Shown here: one piece after another, positions 8,916 through 16,212 of the stretch
How the letters are laid out: each line of letters starts with the position of its first letter
Numbering within the stretch: the stretch's first letter is position 1
DNA from: Flavobacteriaceae bacterium
GTDB taxonomy: Bacteria > Bacteroidota > Bacteroidia > Flavobacteriales > Flavobacteriaceae
Reading direction: 5' to 3'
Assembly (NCBI GenBank): GCA_024643385.1
Contig: JAHEMZ010000027.1
Coordinates: 1 to 35,468 of the forward strand
DNA: 35,468 nt
The notes under the pieces: model-generated
What the model was told of the DNA's origin: nothing
Database searches by the model: none
Seen by the model: the letters and a program-made list of their open reading frames with translations, nothing else
Position numbers and translations under genes: made by a program

Positions 8916-9984
8916 TTCTAAGCAAATAAATAGCTAAAATTCCAAAAACGAAGTTAGGAAACCAGGTAGCTAAGAAGGGAGAAAATGTACTTTGTTCGGC
9001 CAATGTTCCAAATATCTTATCAAAAAAAACAAAGATCATTCCAACACCGATACCAATGGCCAAATTCACGCCCATTCCTCCTCTGCGTTTCACGGAAGAG
9101 ACGGCCACGGCGATGATGGTAAGAATGTATGCTGACACCGGTAAACTCCATCGCTTGTAACGCACAACCTCATATCGGTTGATATAAGTGGATCCTTTTG
9201 CCTTTTCTCGACGTATAAAGGAATTGAGCTGATTGAAATTCAGAGTTTCGGCAATGTATTCCACCGGCGTTAGGTCTTCCATTTCAAAAGTAAACACAGT
9301 ATCCTTCTTCGTAACATATATAAGTGAATCTTCACGGGCTCCAATTAATCGCTTGTTGAAATTATACAAGGAATAAGTAGAATCTTCTTCATTGTAAACG
9401 ATCCGACTAGCCGTAATTTTTGAGGTCATTTTATTCTTTTCAAAATGCTCTAAGGTAAAATTGTTTCCAGATTTCTCCTTGACATTAAAATAGCTTACAT
9501 AGATATAATCATTCTCATTGATCTGCCGATAAACATTGGCTTGTTGTCGGTCTTTTCCTCTACTTTTATTCAAATATTGATAACTGAATTCATTGAATCC
9601 TTTACTCGCTTTTGGGGCCAAATAGTTTCCTAAGAAAAAAGCACCCAGACATACAATAGTAGCCCCAATAAAATAGGGTCTAAGAAAGCGATAATAAGAG
9701 ACCCCACTGCTTAAAAAAGCAATGACTTCTGTATTATTGGCTAATTTAGAGGTAAACCAAATAATGGAAAGAAACAGAAACAGTGGGAAAAGTAAATTGG
9801 CGAAGTAAATGGTAAAGTTCAAATAATAGATCAATACTTGACCCAAGGGAACTTCATTCGCCAAGATCTTATCGATCTTTTCCGCTAAATTGATCGTAAT
9901 ACCAATAGGGATAAATAGCAAAAGTAATAGGACAAAGGTTCCCAAATACTTTTTTAATATATACCGATCGAGTATACTGAGCAT
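8902..9984 (-). CDS. LptF/LptG-family permease
   Basis: A 360-residue inner-membrane protein of the YjgP/YjgQ (LptF/LptG) family. It starts MLSILDRYILKKYLGTFVLL, the family hallmark, with three membrane helices up to about residue 120, a periplasmic beta domain (about 130-265) and three more helices at the C-terminus. LptF and LptG form the channel of the lipopolysaccharide extractor driven by LptB; the lptB gene is in this window at 34700. I judge it closer to LptG but cannot exclude LptF. Its ATG overlaps the stop of tgt (TAATG), implying coupled translation. Confidence 0.88.
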   Translation of the reverse strand: MLSILDRYILKKYLGTFVLLLLLFIPIGITINLAEKIDKILANEVPLGQVLIYYLNFTIYFANLLFPLFLFLSIIWFTSKLANNTEVIAFLSSGVSYYRFLRPYFIGATIVCLGAFFLGNYLAPKASKGFNEFSYQYLNKSRGKDRQQANVYRQINENDYIYVSYFNVKEKSGNNFTLEHFEKNKMTSKITASRIVYNEEDSTYSLYNFNKRLIGAREDSLIYVTKKDTVFTFEMEDLTPVEYIAETLNFNQLNSFIRREKAKGSTYINRYEVVRYKRWSLPVSAYILTIIAVAVSSVKRRGGMGVNLAIGIGVGMIFVFFDKIFGTLAEQSTFSPFLATWFPNFVFGILAIYLLRNAKR

Positions 9985-11114
9985 TACACGCGATTATCCA
10001 TTTGTTGTACCATTTTTTGTTTCCATTCGGAAAAATCTCCTGCTAATATATGTTTTCTCGCTTCACGAACCAACCAAAGATAAAATCCGAGGTTGTGGAT
10101 GGTCGCAATTTGTTTTCCCAACATTTCATTCACGGTAAACAAATGCCGTAAATAGGATTTACTGTAAGCCGTATCGACCCACGTTATTCCCATTTCGTCA
10201 ATCGGCGAGAAATCCGATTCCCACTTTTTATTCTTAATATTCATAGTTCCTTGAGCGGTAAAAAGCATTCCATTTCTTGCATTCCGGGTAGGCATTACAC
10301 AGTCAAACATATCTATGCCCAAGGCAATATTTTCAAGGATATTGATCGGCGTTCCCACCCCCATCAAATAACGTGGTTTGTCTTCTGGTAAAATGGCGGT
10401 GACTACTTCTGTCATGGCGTACATTTCTTCGGCCGGTTCCCCAACCGACAAGCCGCCAATTGCATTCCCTTCTGCCCCTACGGAGGCAATGTATTCAGCA
10501 GATTGCCTACGAAGATCCTTATATGTACTTCCTTGAACAATGGGGAAAAAACTTTGACCATGCCCGTATTTGAAGGGTAATTTATCCAAATGGGTAATAC
10601 ACCGATCCAACCATCGATGCGTCATATGCATCGATCTCTTGGCATATTGATAATCGCATGGATAAGGAGTACATTCATCGAAGGCCATAATGATATCTGC
10701 TCCTATGCTTCGCTGAATTTCCATTACATTCTCCGGAGTGAATACATGGGTACTTCCATCGATATGTGATTTGAATTTAACGCCCTCCTCCTTGATCTTT
10801 CGATTCGCCGATAAAGAATATACCTGATATCCACCACTGTCCGTTAATATATTTCCATCCCAATTCATGAACTTGTGCAGTCCTCCGGCCTTTTCTAATA
10901 TTTCAACCTGAGGTCGAAGGTATAAGTGATAGGTATTCCCCAAAATGATGTCCGGCTTAATATCATCTTTCAATTCTCTTTGATGAACTCCTTTAACGGT
11001 GCCAACTGTACCCACCGGCATAAATATGGGAGTCTCTATGATCCCATGGTCCAAATGTATGGTTCCTGCCCTCGCTTTTGTAGCGACATCCTTTGCTTCA
11101 AGTTTAAATTGCAT
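9984..11114 (-). CDS. tgt: tRNA-guanine transglycosylase lacking the usual zinc ligands
   Basis: Exchanges guanine-34 for a queuosine precursor in tRNAs for Asp, Asn, His and Tyr. The 376-residue protein has the catalytic features: Asp92 in LTDSGGYQVYSL, Asp146 in MAFDECTPYP, GGLSVGEP, and nucleophile Asp271 in DCVMPTRNARNG. The C-terminal zinc site, normally CxCxxC plus a downstream His, is altered: the segment reads SPIDEMGITWVDTAYSKSYL, placing Gly309, Thr311 and Asp314 where the three Cys are expected, while His340 (ATIHNLGFY) remains. From memory this is shared by flavobacterial homologues, so it is probably not a local mutation. First gene of the tgt-lpt-eamA unit. Confidence 0.95.
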   Translation of the reverse strand: MQFKLEAKDVATKARAGTIHLDHGIIETPIFMPVGTVGTVKGVHQRELKDDIKPDIILGNTYHLYLRPQVEILEKAGGLHKFMNWDGNILTDSGGYQVYSLSANRKIKEEGVKFKSHIDGSTHVFTPENVMEIQRSIGADIIMAFDECTPYPCDYQYAKRSMHMTHRWLDRCITHLDKLPFKYGHGQSFFPIVQGSTYKDLRRQSAEYIASVGAEGNAIGGLSVGEPAEEMYAMTEVVTAILPEDKPRYLMGVGTPINILENIALGIDMFDCVMPTRNARNGMLFTAQGTMNIKNKKWESDFSPIDEMGITWVDTAYSKSYLRHLFTVNEMLGKQIATIHNLGFYLWLVREARKHILAGDFSEWKQKMVQQMDNRV

Positions 11115-11134
11115 CCACTAATGTTTTCAGTTCG

Positions 11135-11142
11135 CAAAGATA
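11135..11142 (-). promoter_or_regulatory. Candidate -7 element of the tgt operon
   Basis: On the minus strand TATCTTTG lies 20 nt upstream of the tgt ATG and matches TAnnTTTG. No good TTG lies 19-20 nt further upstream, so only half of the promoter is convincing. Confidence 0.45.
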
Positions 11143-11250
11143 GAACGAATTGTGAGTTTCCCTCTTAAAGTTTTGTTAGCTGATCAAAACCAATTCTTCC
11201 AAACTGTTAACTAAAATTGCCAAATCGTTGATAACTGCTATTTTTTTTGC

Positions 11251-11281
11251 TTTGCACCCCCTATGTAAAATGGTACTTTTG
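11251..11281 (+). promoter_or_regulatory. Promoter of the split transketolase genes
   Basis: TTTG (11251-11254), 19 nt, then TACTTTTG (11274-11281) matches the Bacteroidota consensus. The predicted start near 11288 leaves a leader of about 14 nt. Confidence 0.65.
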
Positions 11282-11301
11282 TTCCTTATAAAATACCCTA
11301 T

Positions 11302-12147
11302 ATGGCAGACATGAATTACCTTAACGACCTGGTCGTGCAGGTTCGAAGAGATATCTTAAGACAGGTGCACAAAGTGAATTCCGGCCATCCGGGTGGATCA
11401 CTGGGATGCACCGAATTTTTTGTGGCCCTCTTCCAAGAAATTATGGAACGTAAGGACGGTTTTGATATGAATGGGGTCGGTGAAGATATTTTCTTTCTTT
11501 CCAACGGACATATCTCTCCTGTTTTTTACAGTGTTTTAGCTCGTTCCGGTTATTTCCCTGTGGAAGAACTAAATACATTTCGATTACTGAATACAAGGCT
11601 GCAAGGTCATCCCACCACACATGAAGGATTGCCCGGAGTACGCGTTGCTTCCGGTTCTCTCGGTCAGGGAATTTCTGTATCCATCGGGGCCTGTCTTGCT
11701 AAAAAACTAAACCAAGATCCACATCTGGTATATACCCTTTGTGGTGACGGAGAGTTACAAGAAGGTCAGAATTGGGAAGCGATCATGTATGCTGCCGGTA
11801 AGAAAGTGGACAACTTGATTGTTACCGTAGATTTCAATGGACAACAAATAGATGGCTCCACAGATAACGTAATGCCTTTAGGGAACTTAAGAACAAAGTT
11901 TGAATCCTTTGGCTGGACCGTTTTAGACATTCCGGAAGGGAATAATGTAGCAGCGATCCTAAAAGGAATGAAACAGGCCAAAGAGTTGACCGGAAACGGA
12001 AAGCCCGTTTGTGTGCTTTTACACACGGTGATGGGTAACGGAGTAGATTTTATGATGCACACACACGACTGGCATGGGAAAGCCCCTAACGATGCTCAAC
12101 TGGAGGTTGCATTGGCTCAGAACCCTGCCACCCTTGGCGATTATTAA
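11302..12147 (+). CDS. Transketolase, N-terminal (thiamine diphosphate-binding) subunit
   Basis: Carries the first half of transketolase, which moves two-carbon ketol units between sugar phosphates in the pentose phosphate pathway. The 281-residue product has VNSGHPGGSLGCTEF near the start, GHPTTHEGLPGVRVASGSLGQG, and the thiamine diphosphate/magnesium motif CGDGELQEGQNWEA with the matching VDFNGQQIDG. It ends where the pyrimidine-binding half would begin; that half is the next gene, 16 nt downstream, so the active enzyme should be a heteromer. Split transketolases of this type are common in Bacteroidota, archaea and some Gram-positives. Confidence 0.94.
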   Translation: MADMNYLNDLVVQVRRDILRQVHKVNSGHPGGSLGCTEFFVALFQEIMERKDGFDMNGVGEDIFFLSNGHISPVFYSVLARSGYFPVEELNTFRLLNTRLQGHPTTHEGLPGVRVASGSLGQGISVSIGACLAKKLNQDPHLVYTLCGDGELQEGQNWEAIMYAAGKKVDNLIVTVDFNGQQIDGSTDNVMPLGNLRTKFESFGWTVLDIPEGNNVAAILKGMKQAKELTGNGKPVCVLLHTVMGNGVDFMMHTHDWHGKAPNDAQLEVALAQNPATLGDY

Positions 12148-12163
12148 TTCGGAAAAAACTAGC

Positions 12164-13117
12164 ATGAAAAAATATATTGACAGCGGTAAAAAAGATACTC
12201 GATCTGGATTTGGTGCCGGACTTACTGAGTTAGGAAAGACCCATTCTAATGTCGTTGCCTTATGTGCCGACCTCACAGGATCGTTAAAGATGGATGAGTT
12301 TATGGAGAACCATCCCGAGCGATTCTTTCAAGTTGGAATCGCAGAAGCGAACATGATGGGGATCGCAGCCGGTTTGACGATTGGTGGAAAGATCCCTTTC
12401 ACCGGAACATTCGCAAATTTCTCCACCGGGAGAGTGTACGATCAAATTCGACAATCTATTGCGTATAGTCATAAGAATGTAAAGATCTGTGCCTCGCACG
12501 CAGGACTCACTCTTGGAGAAGATGGTGCAACGCATCAAATTCTGGAAGACCTGGGTTTGATGAAAATGCTTCCGGGGATGACGGTTATCAATACCTGTGA
12601 TTACAATCAAACAAAAGCGGCAACCATTGCCATCGCAGATCATCATGGCCCTGTCTACCTTCGCTTCGGAAGACCGAAAGTTGCCAATTTCACTCCTGCA
12701 GATCAAACTTTTGAAATTGGGAAAGCAATTCATTTACAAGAAGGTTCGGATGTGACCTTAGTGGCCACCGGACATTTGGTTTGGGAAGCACTATTAGCGG
12801 CAGAAACACTACATGAGCAAGGTATCTCTGCCGAGGTAATCAATATACACACTATTAAACCGTTAGACAATAAAGCGATTCTGGATAGCGTTTCAAAAAC
12901 AGGCTGCGTGGTAACAGCCGAAGAACATAATTATTTAGGCGGTCTGGGAGAAAGTGTAGCCCGCGTGCTCGTTAAGAACCATCCGGTACCCCAAGAATTT
13001 ATTGCCACGAACGATACTTTTGGTGAGTCCGGTACTCCGGAACAACTTATGGAGAAGTATGGTTTAAATGCCGAGGCAATTGTGAAAGCGGCATTAAAAG
13101 TAATTGCCAGGAAGTAA
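12164..13117 (+). CDS. Transketolase, C-terminal subunit
   Basis: Second half of the split transketolase, 317 residues. It has the pyrimidine-binding domain (DLTGSLKMDEFMENHPERFF, then VGIAEANMMGIAAGL with the conserved catalytic Glu), the loop ICASHAGLTLGEDGATHQ, and the C-terminal domain (VTLVATGHLVWEALLAAE, VVTAEEHNYLGGLGE). An open frame extends upstream to 12074 inside the preceding gene, but the family start and an independent ATG place the start at 12164 (MKKYIDSGKKDTRSGFG). It is co-transcribed with the N-terminal subunit and followed by a terminator. Confidence 0.94.
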   Translation: MKKYIDSGKKDTRSGFGAGLTELGKTHSNVVALCADLTGSLKMDEFMENHPERFFQVGIAEANMMGIAAGLTIGGKIPFTGTFANFSTGRVYDQIRQSIAYSHKNVKICASHAGLTLGEDGATHQILEDLGLMKMLPGMTVINTCDYNQTKAATIAIADHHGPVYLRFGRPKVANFTPADQTFEIGKAIHLQEGSDVTLVATGHLVWEALLAAETLHEQGISAEVINIHTIKPLDNKAILDSVSKTGCVVTAEEHNYLGGLGESVARVLVKNHPVPQEFIATNDTFGESGTPEQLMEKYGLNAEAIVKAALKVIARK

Positions 13118-13140
13118 GATTCTTTTTTTGTACCCTAATC

Positions 13141-13174
13141 AAAAAACCTCGCCAGTAGCGAGGTTTTTATTTTT
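13141..13174. terminator. Terminator between transketolase and FKBP lipoprotein genes
   Basis: An 11-bp stem AAAAACCTCGC / GCGAGGTTTTT (13142-13152 with 13158-13168) with loop CAGTA, flanked by A and T runs, between convergent genes; it can work in both directions. Confidence 0.9.
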
Positions 13175-13191
13175 AGAGCAATCATCTATTA

Positions 13192-14223
13192 TTAACTGTC
13201 CTCATCGAGAAAATCAGGAATACCATCGTTGTCTTCATCGGTATATTCCACAGTAAAGATGGTGGTTTGCATCGTATCTTCGTCGTAAGTTCGTCTTATT
13301 TCAAATTCATCCGGCAACAGGGTAGGTTCGGCTTCACCCACTTCCAACACATACTCTCTGCTTATAATTTCCTCAGAAGTAGGACGCCCGTCACCATCGT
13401 CATCAGCATCAAAGAAATTCGGCAATCCATTATTATCCGTATCATCATCTTCCTCTAATTTGTTATTATTCAGATCTTCAAAAACACTAGGAATTCCGTC
13501 GTTGTCTTGATCTCCCTGACGAGAGGAATAGAGTTGAAAGGTAAAGATCAGTTGCGCATAGAACGGAATCGCTGAACCGTTTGGAGGACTCACGTAATAA
13601 CCCAAACCGGAAGGAATAAAAACAGCGGCCACCCCATAATCTATGAAGCTCAAGCTACCGTCAGAACCTTCAATGGGAGGAAAGGGTGAGGTTTTAGCCT
13701 CAATCACCCCGTCTTGAAATCCATTCACTACATTCGTTAGATCAAAACTGATCGGTGTCACGGCACTATCAAATCGCTGAGTATAAGCAGATCCTGAAAA
13801 TTCTGTGTTCAAATACGTTCCTTCATACGTTAAAGTCGCCACATCTGGAAATTTTGGATGTTCCCCGCCACCTTCTAAGGCGTTTAGGTAATAGAGTTTG
13901 TAAGTAACTCCTTCCGCAATGCGATCCGGCACCATTTTAAAGGAGACTTGTTGCATCAATGGAATTTTACCAATATTATCACCGGCAATGGTATCAAACT
14001 TAATTTTAAAGTCGAAGTCGGCCGGTGGATTTAAGAATTCTTCATAATTATAAAAGTGAGTATCTAAATACTCCTCAATAATAGCTGTAGAAACAGGAGC
14101 TTCTTCCCCCCTGTCCCTTGCGGGCACAAAAGTGAACTTGTCGTCTTCCTTTTTACAAGAGACTAAAATCAGCAATAGTAAAGAAAGTAGTGAAATATTA
14201 ACTAAAGGTTTCTTCATCTTCAT
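13192..14223 (-). CDS. FKBP-type peptidyl-prolyl isomerase lipoprotein with calcium-repeat tail
   Basis: A 343-residue lipoprotein: signal peptide, lipobox LVSC with lipidated Cys23, then KKEDD, which fits the Bacteroidota surface lipoprotein export signal. A FKBP-like domain covers about 115-250 (VATLTYEGTYLN, RFDSAVTPISFDL, VNGFQDGVIEA, VFIPSGLGYY, IPFYAQLIFTFQL). The last 90 residues hold three Asp-rich thrombospondin-type-3-like repeats (DQDNDGIPSVFEDLNNN, DTDNNGLPNFFDADDDGDG, DEDNDGIPDFLDED), likely calcium-binding. It may fold exported proteins at the cell surface; its substrate is unknown. The start could be Met1 or Met3 (MKKPLVN). Confidence 0.88.
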   Translation of the reverse strand: MKMKKPLVNISLLSLLLLILVSCKKEDDKFTFVPARDRGEEAPVSTAIIEEYLDTHFYNYEEFLNPPADFDFKIKFDTIAGDNIGKIPLMQQVSFKMVPDRIAEGVTYKLYYLNALEGGGEHPKFPDVATLTYEGTYLNTEFSGSAYTQRFDSAVTPISFDLTNVVNGFQDGVIEAKTSPFPPIEGSDGSLSFIDYGVAAVFIPSGLGYYVSPPNGSAIPFYAQLIFTFQLYSSRQGDQDNDGIPSVFEDLNNNKLEEDDDTDNNGLPNFFDADDDGDGRPTSEEIISREYVLEVGEAEPTLLPDEFEIRRTYDEDTMQTTIFTVEYTDEDNDGIPDFLDEDS

Positions 14224-14295
14224 TTTTTTGATGGCGCAAGATACAATTTTCCGTTATTTTTGCTGAAGCTTTAACGTACAATTAAGCCCGATGTT

Positions 14296-14670
14296 ATGAG
14301 GATTGACAAATATTTATGGTGTACCCGTTATTACAAGACAAGGAATATTGCCACGCAAGCTTGTAAAAAGGGTTCCGTAAAGATCAATAAGGAATCTGCG
14401 AAGCCGTCTCGAGAAATATTTCCCGGGGATACCATTCAACTAAGAAAAGACCAAGTACATTATTCATTGAAAGTGCTTGATATTCCTGAAAGTCGTGTAG
14501 CTGCTAAATTGGTAAATCTGTATCGCGCAGACACTACACCTCCTGAAGCACTAGAAAATCAAGCGTTATTAAAGTTGGCCAAAGATCATTATCGGCAGAG
14601 AGGCGAAGGAAGGCCTACGAAAAAAGATCGGCGGGATTTGGATGAATTTACCGATGTTACGGAAGACTAA
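14296..14670 (+). CDS. hslR: S4-domain RNA-binding protein, Hsp15-like
   Basis: A 124-residue protein that starts with an S4 domain (MRIDKYLWCTRYYKTRNIA, GSVKINKESAKPSREIFPGD) and ends in a charged tail (RGEGRPTKKDRRDLDEF), the layout of Hsp15. In Escherichia coli Hsp15 rescues stalled 50S subunits carrying peptidyl-tRNA after heat shock; the role here is inferred. A TATTTTTG -7-like box (14255-14262) lies 33 nt upstream, but no TTG is well spaced. The next gene follows after 18 nt and is probably co-transcribed. Confidence 0.85.
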   Translation: MRIDKYLWCTRYYKTRNIATQACKKGSVKINKESAKPSREIFPGDTIQLRKDQVHYSLKVLDIPESRVAAKLVNLYRADTTPPEALENQALLKLAKDHYRQRGEGRPTKKDRRDLDEFTDVTED

Positions 14671-14688
14671 TTTCTTATCTTTGAGCCC

Positions 14689-15189
14689 ATGGAAACAGGA
14701 ACCACCATACTTAATCACAATCAAATAGCCCATAAGCTAATTCGTATGGCTTTTCAGATCTACGAAACAAATGTCAATCAAAAGGAAGTGGTCATCGCAG
14801 GTATTAAAGAAAACGGATATGTGCTGGCAGAAAAATTAAAAACAGAGGTTGAAAAAATAGCTCCTATTAAAGTTGTGTTGTGTGAAGTTTCCATGAATAA
14901 ACAAAACCCTATCGGATCGATTTCCTGCACGTTGCCCTTGGACCGGCTGAAGAACCAATCGGTGGTTTTGGTCGACGACGTTTTGAATTCCGGGACTACC
15001 TTAATTTATGGGGTCAAGTTTTTTCTGGAAATCCCCCTTAAACAATTTAAAACAGCGGTATTAGTAGACCGAAACCATAAAAAATACCCGGTAAAAGCAG
15101 ACTTCAAAGGAATATCACTATCCACTTCCCTAAATGAAAATGTGGTGGTTGATTTTACCGCGAACAATTACAGCGTTACCTTAAAGTAG
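14689..15189 (+). CDS. Phosphoribosyltransferase family protein (PyrR-like)
   Basis: A 166-residue type I phosphoribosyltransferase. The PRPP-binding loop VVLVDDVLNSGTTLIYG (around residue 100-116) has the two acidic residues and the SGTT turn of the family, and LVDRNHKKYPVKADFKG matches PyrR and related uracil/hypoxanthine enzymes. Homologues are often called PyrR-like, but neither a pyr operon nor an attenuator is nearby, so uracil phosphoribosyltransferase activity or RNA regulation cannot be claimed. Its last 9 nt overlap the end of the convergent aroK. Confidence 0.82.
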   Translation: METGTTILNHNQIAHKLIRMAFQIYETNVNQKEVVIAGIKENGYVLAEKLKTEVEKIAPIKVVLCEVSMNKQNPIGSISCTLPLDRLKNQSVVLVDDVLNSGTTLIYGVKFFLEIPLKQFKTAVLVDRNHKKYPVKADFKGISLSTSLNENVVVDFTANNYSVTLK

Positions 15190-15702
15190 TTTCAGTACTA
15201 TTTGTTCAACGATCTCAGCCGTTGTCAAAGCATCACAATTAATTTTAACGGCCGCCTGATTGTAAATAAAAGACCTCTCAAAAAGATGTTTTCGAATAAA
15301 ATCGTTTAGTAGTTCCTCTGAGGTCAAATGACTTATCAGCGGGCGATGATCCTTTTCTTTCCAAAGTCGCTTTGTGAGCGTGTCGACTGAACAATTTAAA
15401 TACACCGTGATGCAATTGGGCGTTTGTAACAGTTCCAACATTACCTGACCGTAACAAGGAGTTCCTCCTCCGGTCGCCAAAACCAATTTGGACTGAGAGG
15501 CGAGCAGTTTTTTTAAATGTTCCGCTTCTTTTCTTCTGAAATAAATCTCCCCGTGATCCGCAAATAGTCTGGCAATACTCATCCCTTCTTCTTGTTGGAT
15601 GTACGTATCCAGGTCCAGAAAAGGAAGGCCGGTAACCCCCGACAGTTCTTCCCCAACTGAAGATTTACCCGACCCCATATAGCCTATTAGAATAATTTTC
15701 AT
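15181..15702 (-). CDS. aroK: Shikimate kinase
   Basis: Phosphorylates shikimate at O3 in chorismate and aromatic amino acid synthesis. The 173-residue protein has Walker A GYMGSGKS (7-14), Asp32 and Asp30 in FLDLDTYI for shikimate and magnesium, FRRKEAEHL (Arg56/57) and the GGG loop ATGGGTPCY (78-80), then the lid region KRLWKEKDHRPL. Full length. It is transcribed toward the phosphoribosyltransferase gene, which it overlaps by 9 nt tail to tail. A partial -7 box (GATATTTG) lies just upstream, implying a very short leader. Confidence 0.94.
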   Translation of the reverse strand: MKIILIGYMGSGKSSVGEELSGVTGLPFLDLDTYIQQEEGMSIARLFADHGEIYFRRKEAEHLKKLLASQSKLVLATGGGTPCYGQVMLELLQTPNCITVYLNCSVDTLTKRLWKEKDHRPLISHLTSEELLNDFIRKHLFERSFIYNQAAVKINCDALTTAEIVEQIVLKLL

Positions 15703-15773
15703 CCTTGCAAATATCGCAATATCCTCCTTGAATTTAGAGTGAAAAATAATTATTAAATTTTCATGTAATTTAC

Positions 15774-15812
15774 TTTGATAAATAAACAGAATGATATTAT
15801 ATTTGCACCCGC
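15774..15812 (+). promoter_or_regulatory. Promoter of the tRNA-Lys/tRNA-Leu transcript
   Basis: TTTG (15774-15777), 20 nt, TATATTTG (15798-15805), running directly into CACCCGC. The 11-nt TTTGCACCCGC is identical to both promoters at the left end of the window. A small hairpin GCGGG-7 nt-CCCGC (15841-15857) lies in the leader before the first tRNA. Confidence 0.75.
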
Positions 15813-15869
15813 AAACACAGAAACTGTGCCTTGTATTTTGGCGGGTGAGGAGCCCGCTATATTTTTAAT

Positions 15870-15942
15870 GACCTGGTAGCTCAGTTGGTAGAGCACCTCC
15901 CTTTTAAGGAGGTGGTCCTGGGTTCGAGCCCCAGCCAGGTCA
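15870..15942 (+). tRNA. tRNA-Lys (anticodon UUU)
   Basis: A full cloverleaf: acceptor GACCTGG/CCAGGTC with discriminator A, D-arm GCTC...GAGC, anticodon stem CCTCC/GGAGG with loop CTTTTAA (anticodon TTT), and T-arm with loop TTCGAGC. The CCA end is not encoded. Confidence 0.97.
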
Positions 15943-15947
15943 CTTCA

Positions 15948-15977
15948 AAAAAGTCGGGCTTTATGCTGCGACTTTTT
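15948..15977 (+). other. Stem-loop between the two tRNAs
   Basis: AAAAAGTCG (15948-15956) pairs with CGACTTTTT (15969-15977) around a 12-nt loop. It resembles a weak terminator or a processing hairpin; since tRNA-Leu has no promoter of its own that I can see, it probably allows read-through or marks a cleavage site. Confidence 0.5.
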
Positions 15978-15993
15978 GGTTTAAAGCCTATAT

Positions 15994-16076
15994 ACCGAGG
16001 TGCTGGAATTGGTAGACAGGCATGGTTGAGGGCCATGTGTCCTAAGGATGTGTGGGTTCGAGTCCCATTCTCGGTA
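15994..16076 (+). tRNA. tRNA-Leu (anticodon GAG)
   Basis: A class II tRNA of 83 nt: acceptor ACCGAGG/TCTCGGT (one G-U pair) with discriminator A, leucine-type D-arm CTGGAATTGGTAGACAG, anticodon stem CATGG/CCATG with loop TTGAGGG (anticodon GAG), a long variable arm TGTCCTAAGGATGT and T-arm GTGGG-TTCGAGT-CCCAT. CCA is not encoded. Confidence 0.95.
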
Positions 16077-16077
16077 C

Positions 16078-16107
16078 AAACGCTGTTCTCTTGACAGCGT
16101 TTTTTTT
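16078..16107 (+). terminator. Terminator of the tRNA transcript
   Basis: Stem AAACGCTGT / ACAGCGTTT with loop TCTCTTG, followed by a run of T, directly after tRNA-Leu. Confidence 0.92.
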
Positions 16108-16212
16108 ATTCCTAGATTTTTCGATGATCCTGTTTAATATTTTTTATTAAAAGTTGAACGTTTACGTTTTTATAACCTCAATTTTATATATCTTTCGGCA
16201 AAATTTTGAAGC

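Noticed and set aside
12074..12163. Longer start for the transketolase C-terminal subunit
   Set aside because: The extra 30 residues lie inside the preceding gene in another frame and do not resemble transketolase.
12284..12733. 149-codon open frame antisense to the transketolase C-terminal gene
   Set aside because: Antisense shadow without any family feature.
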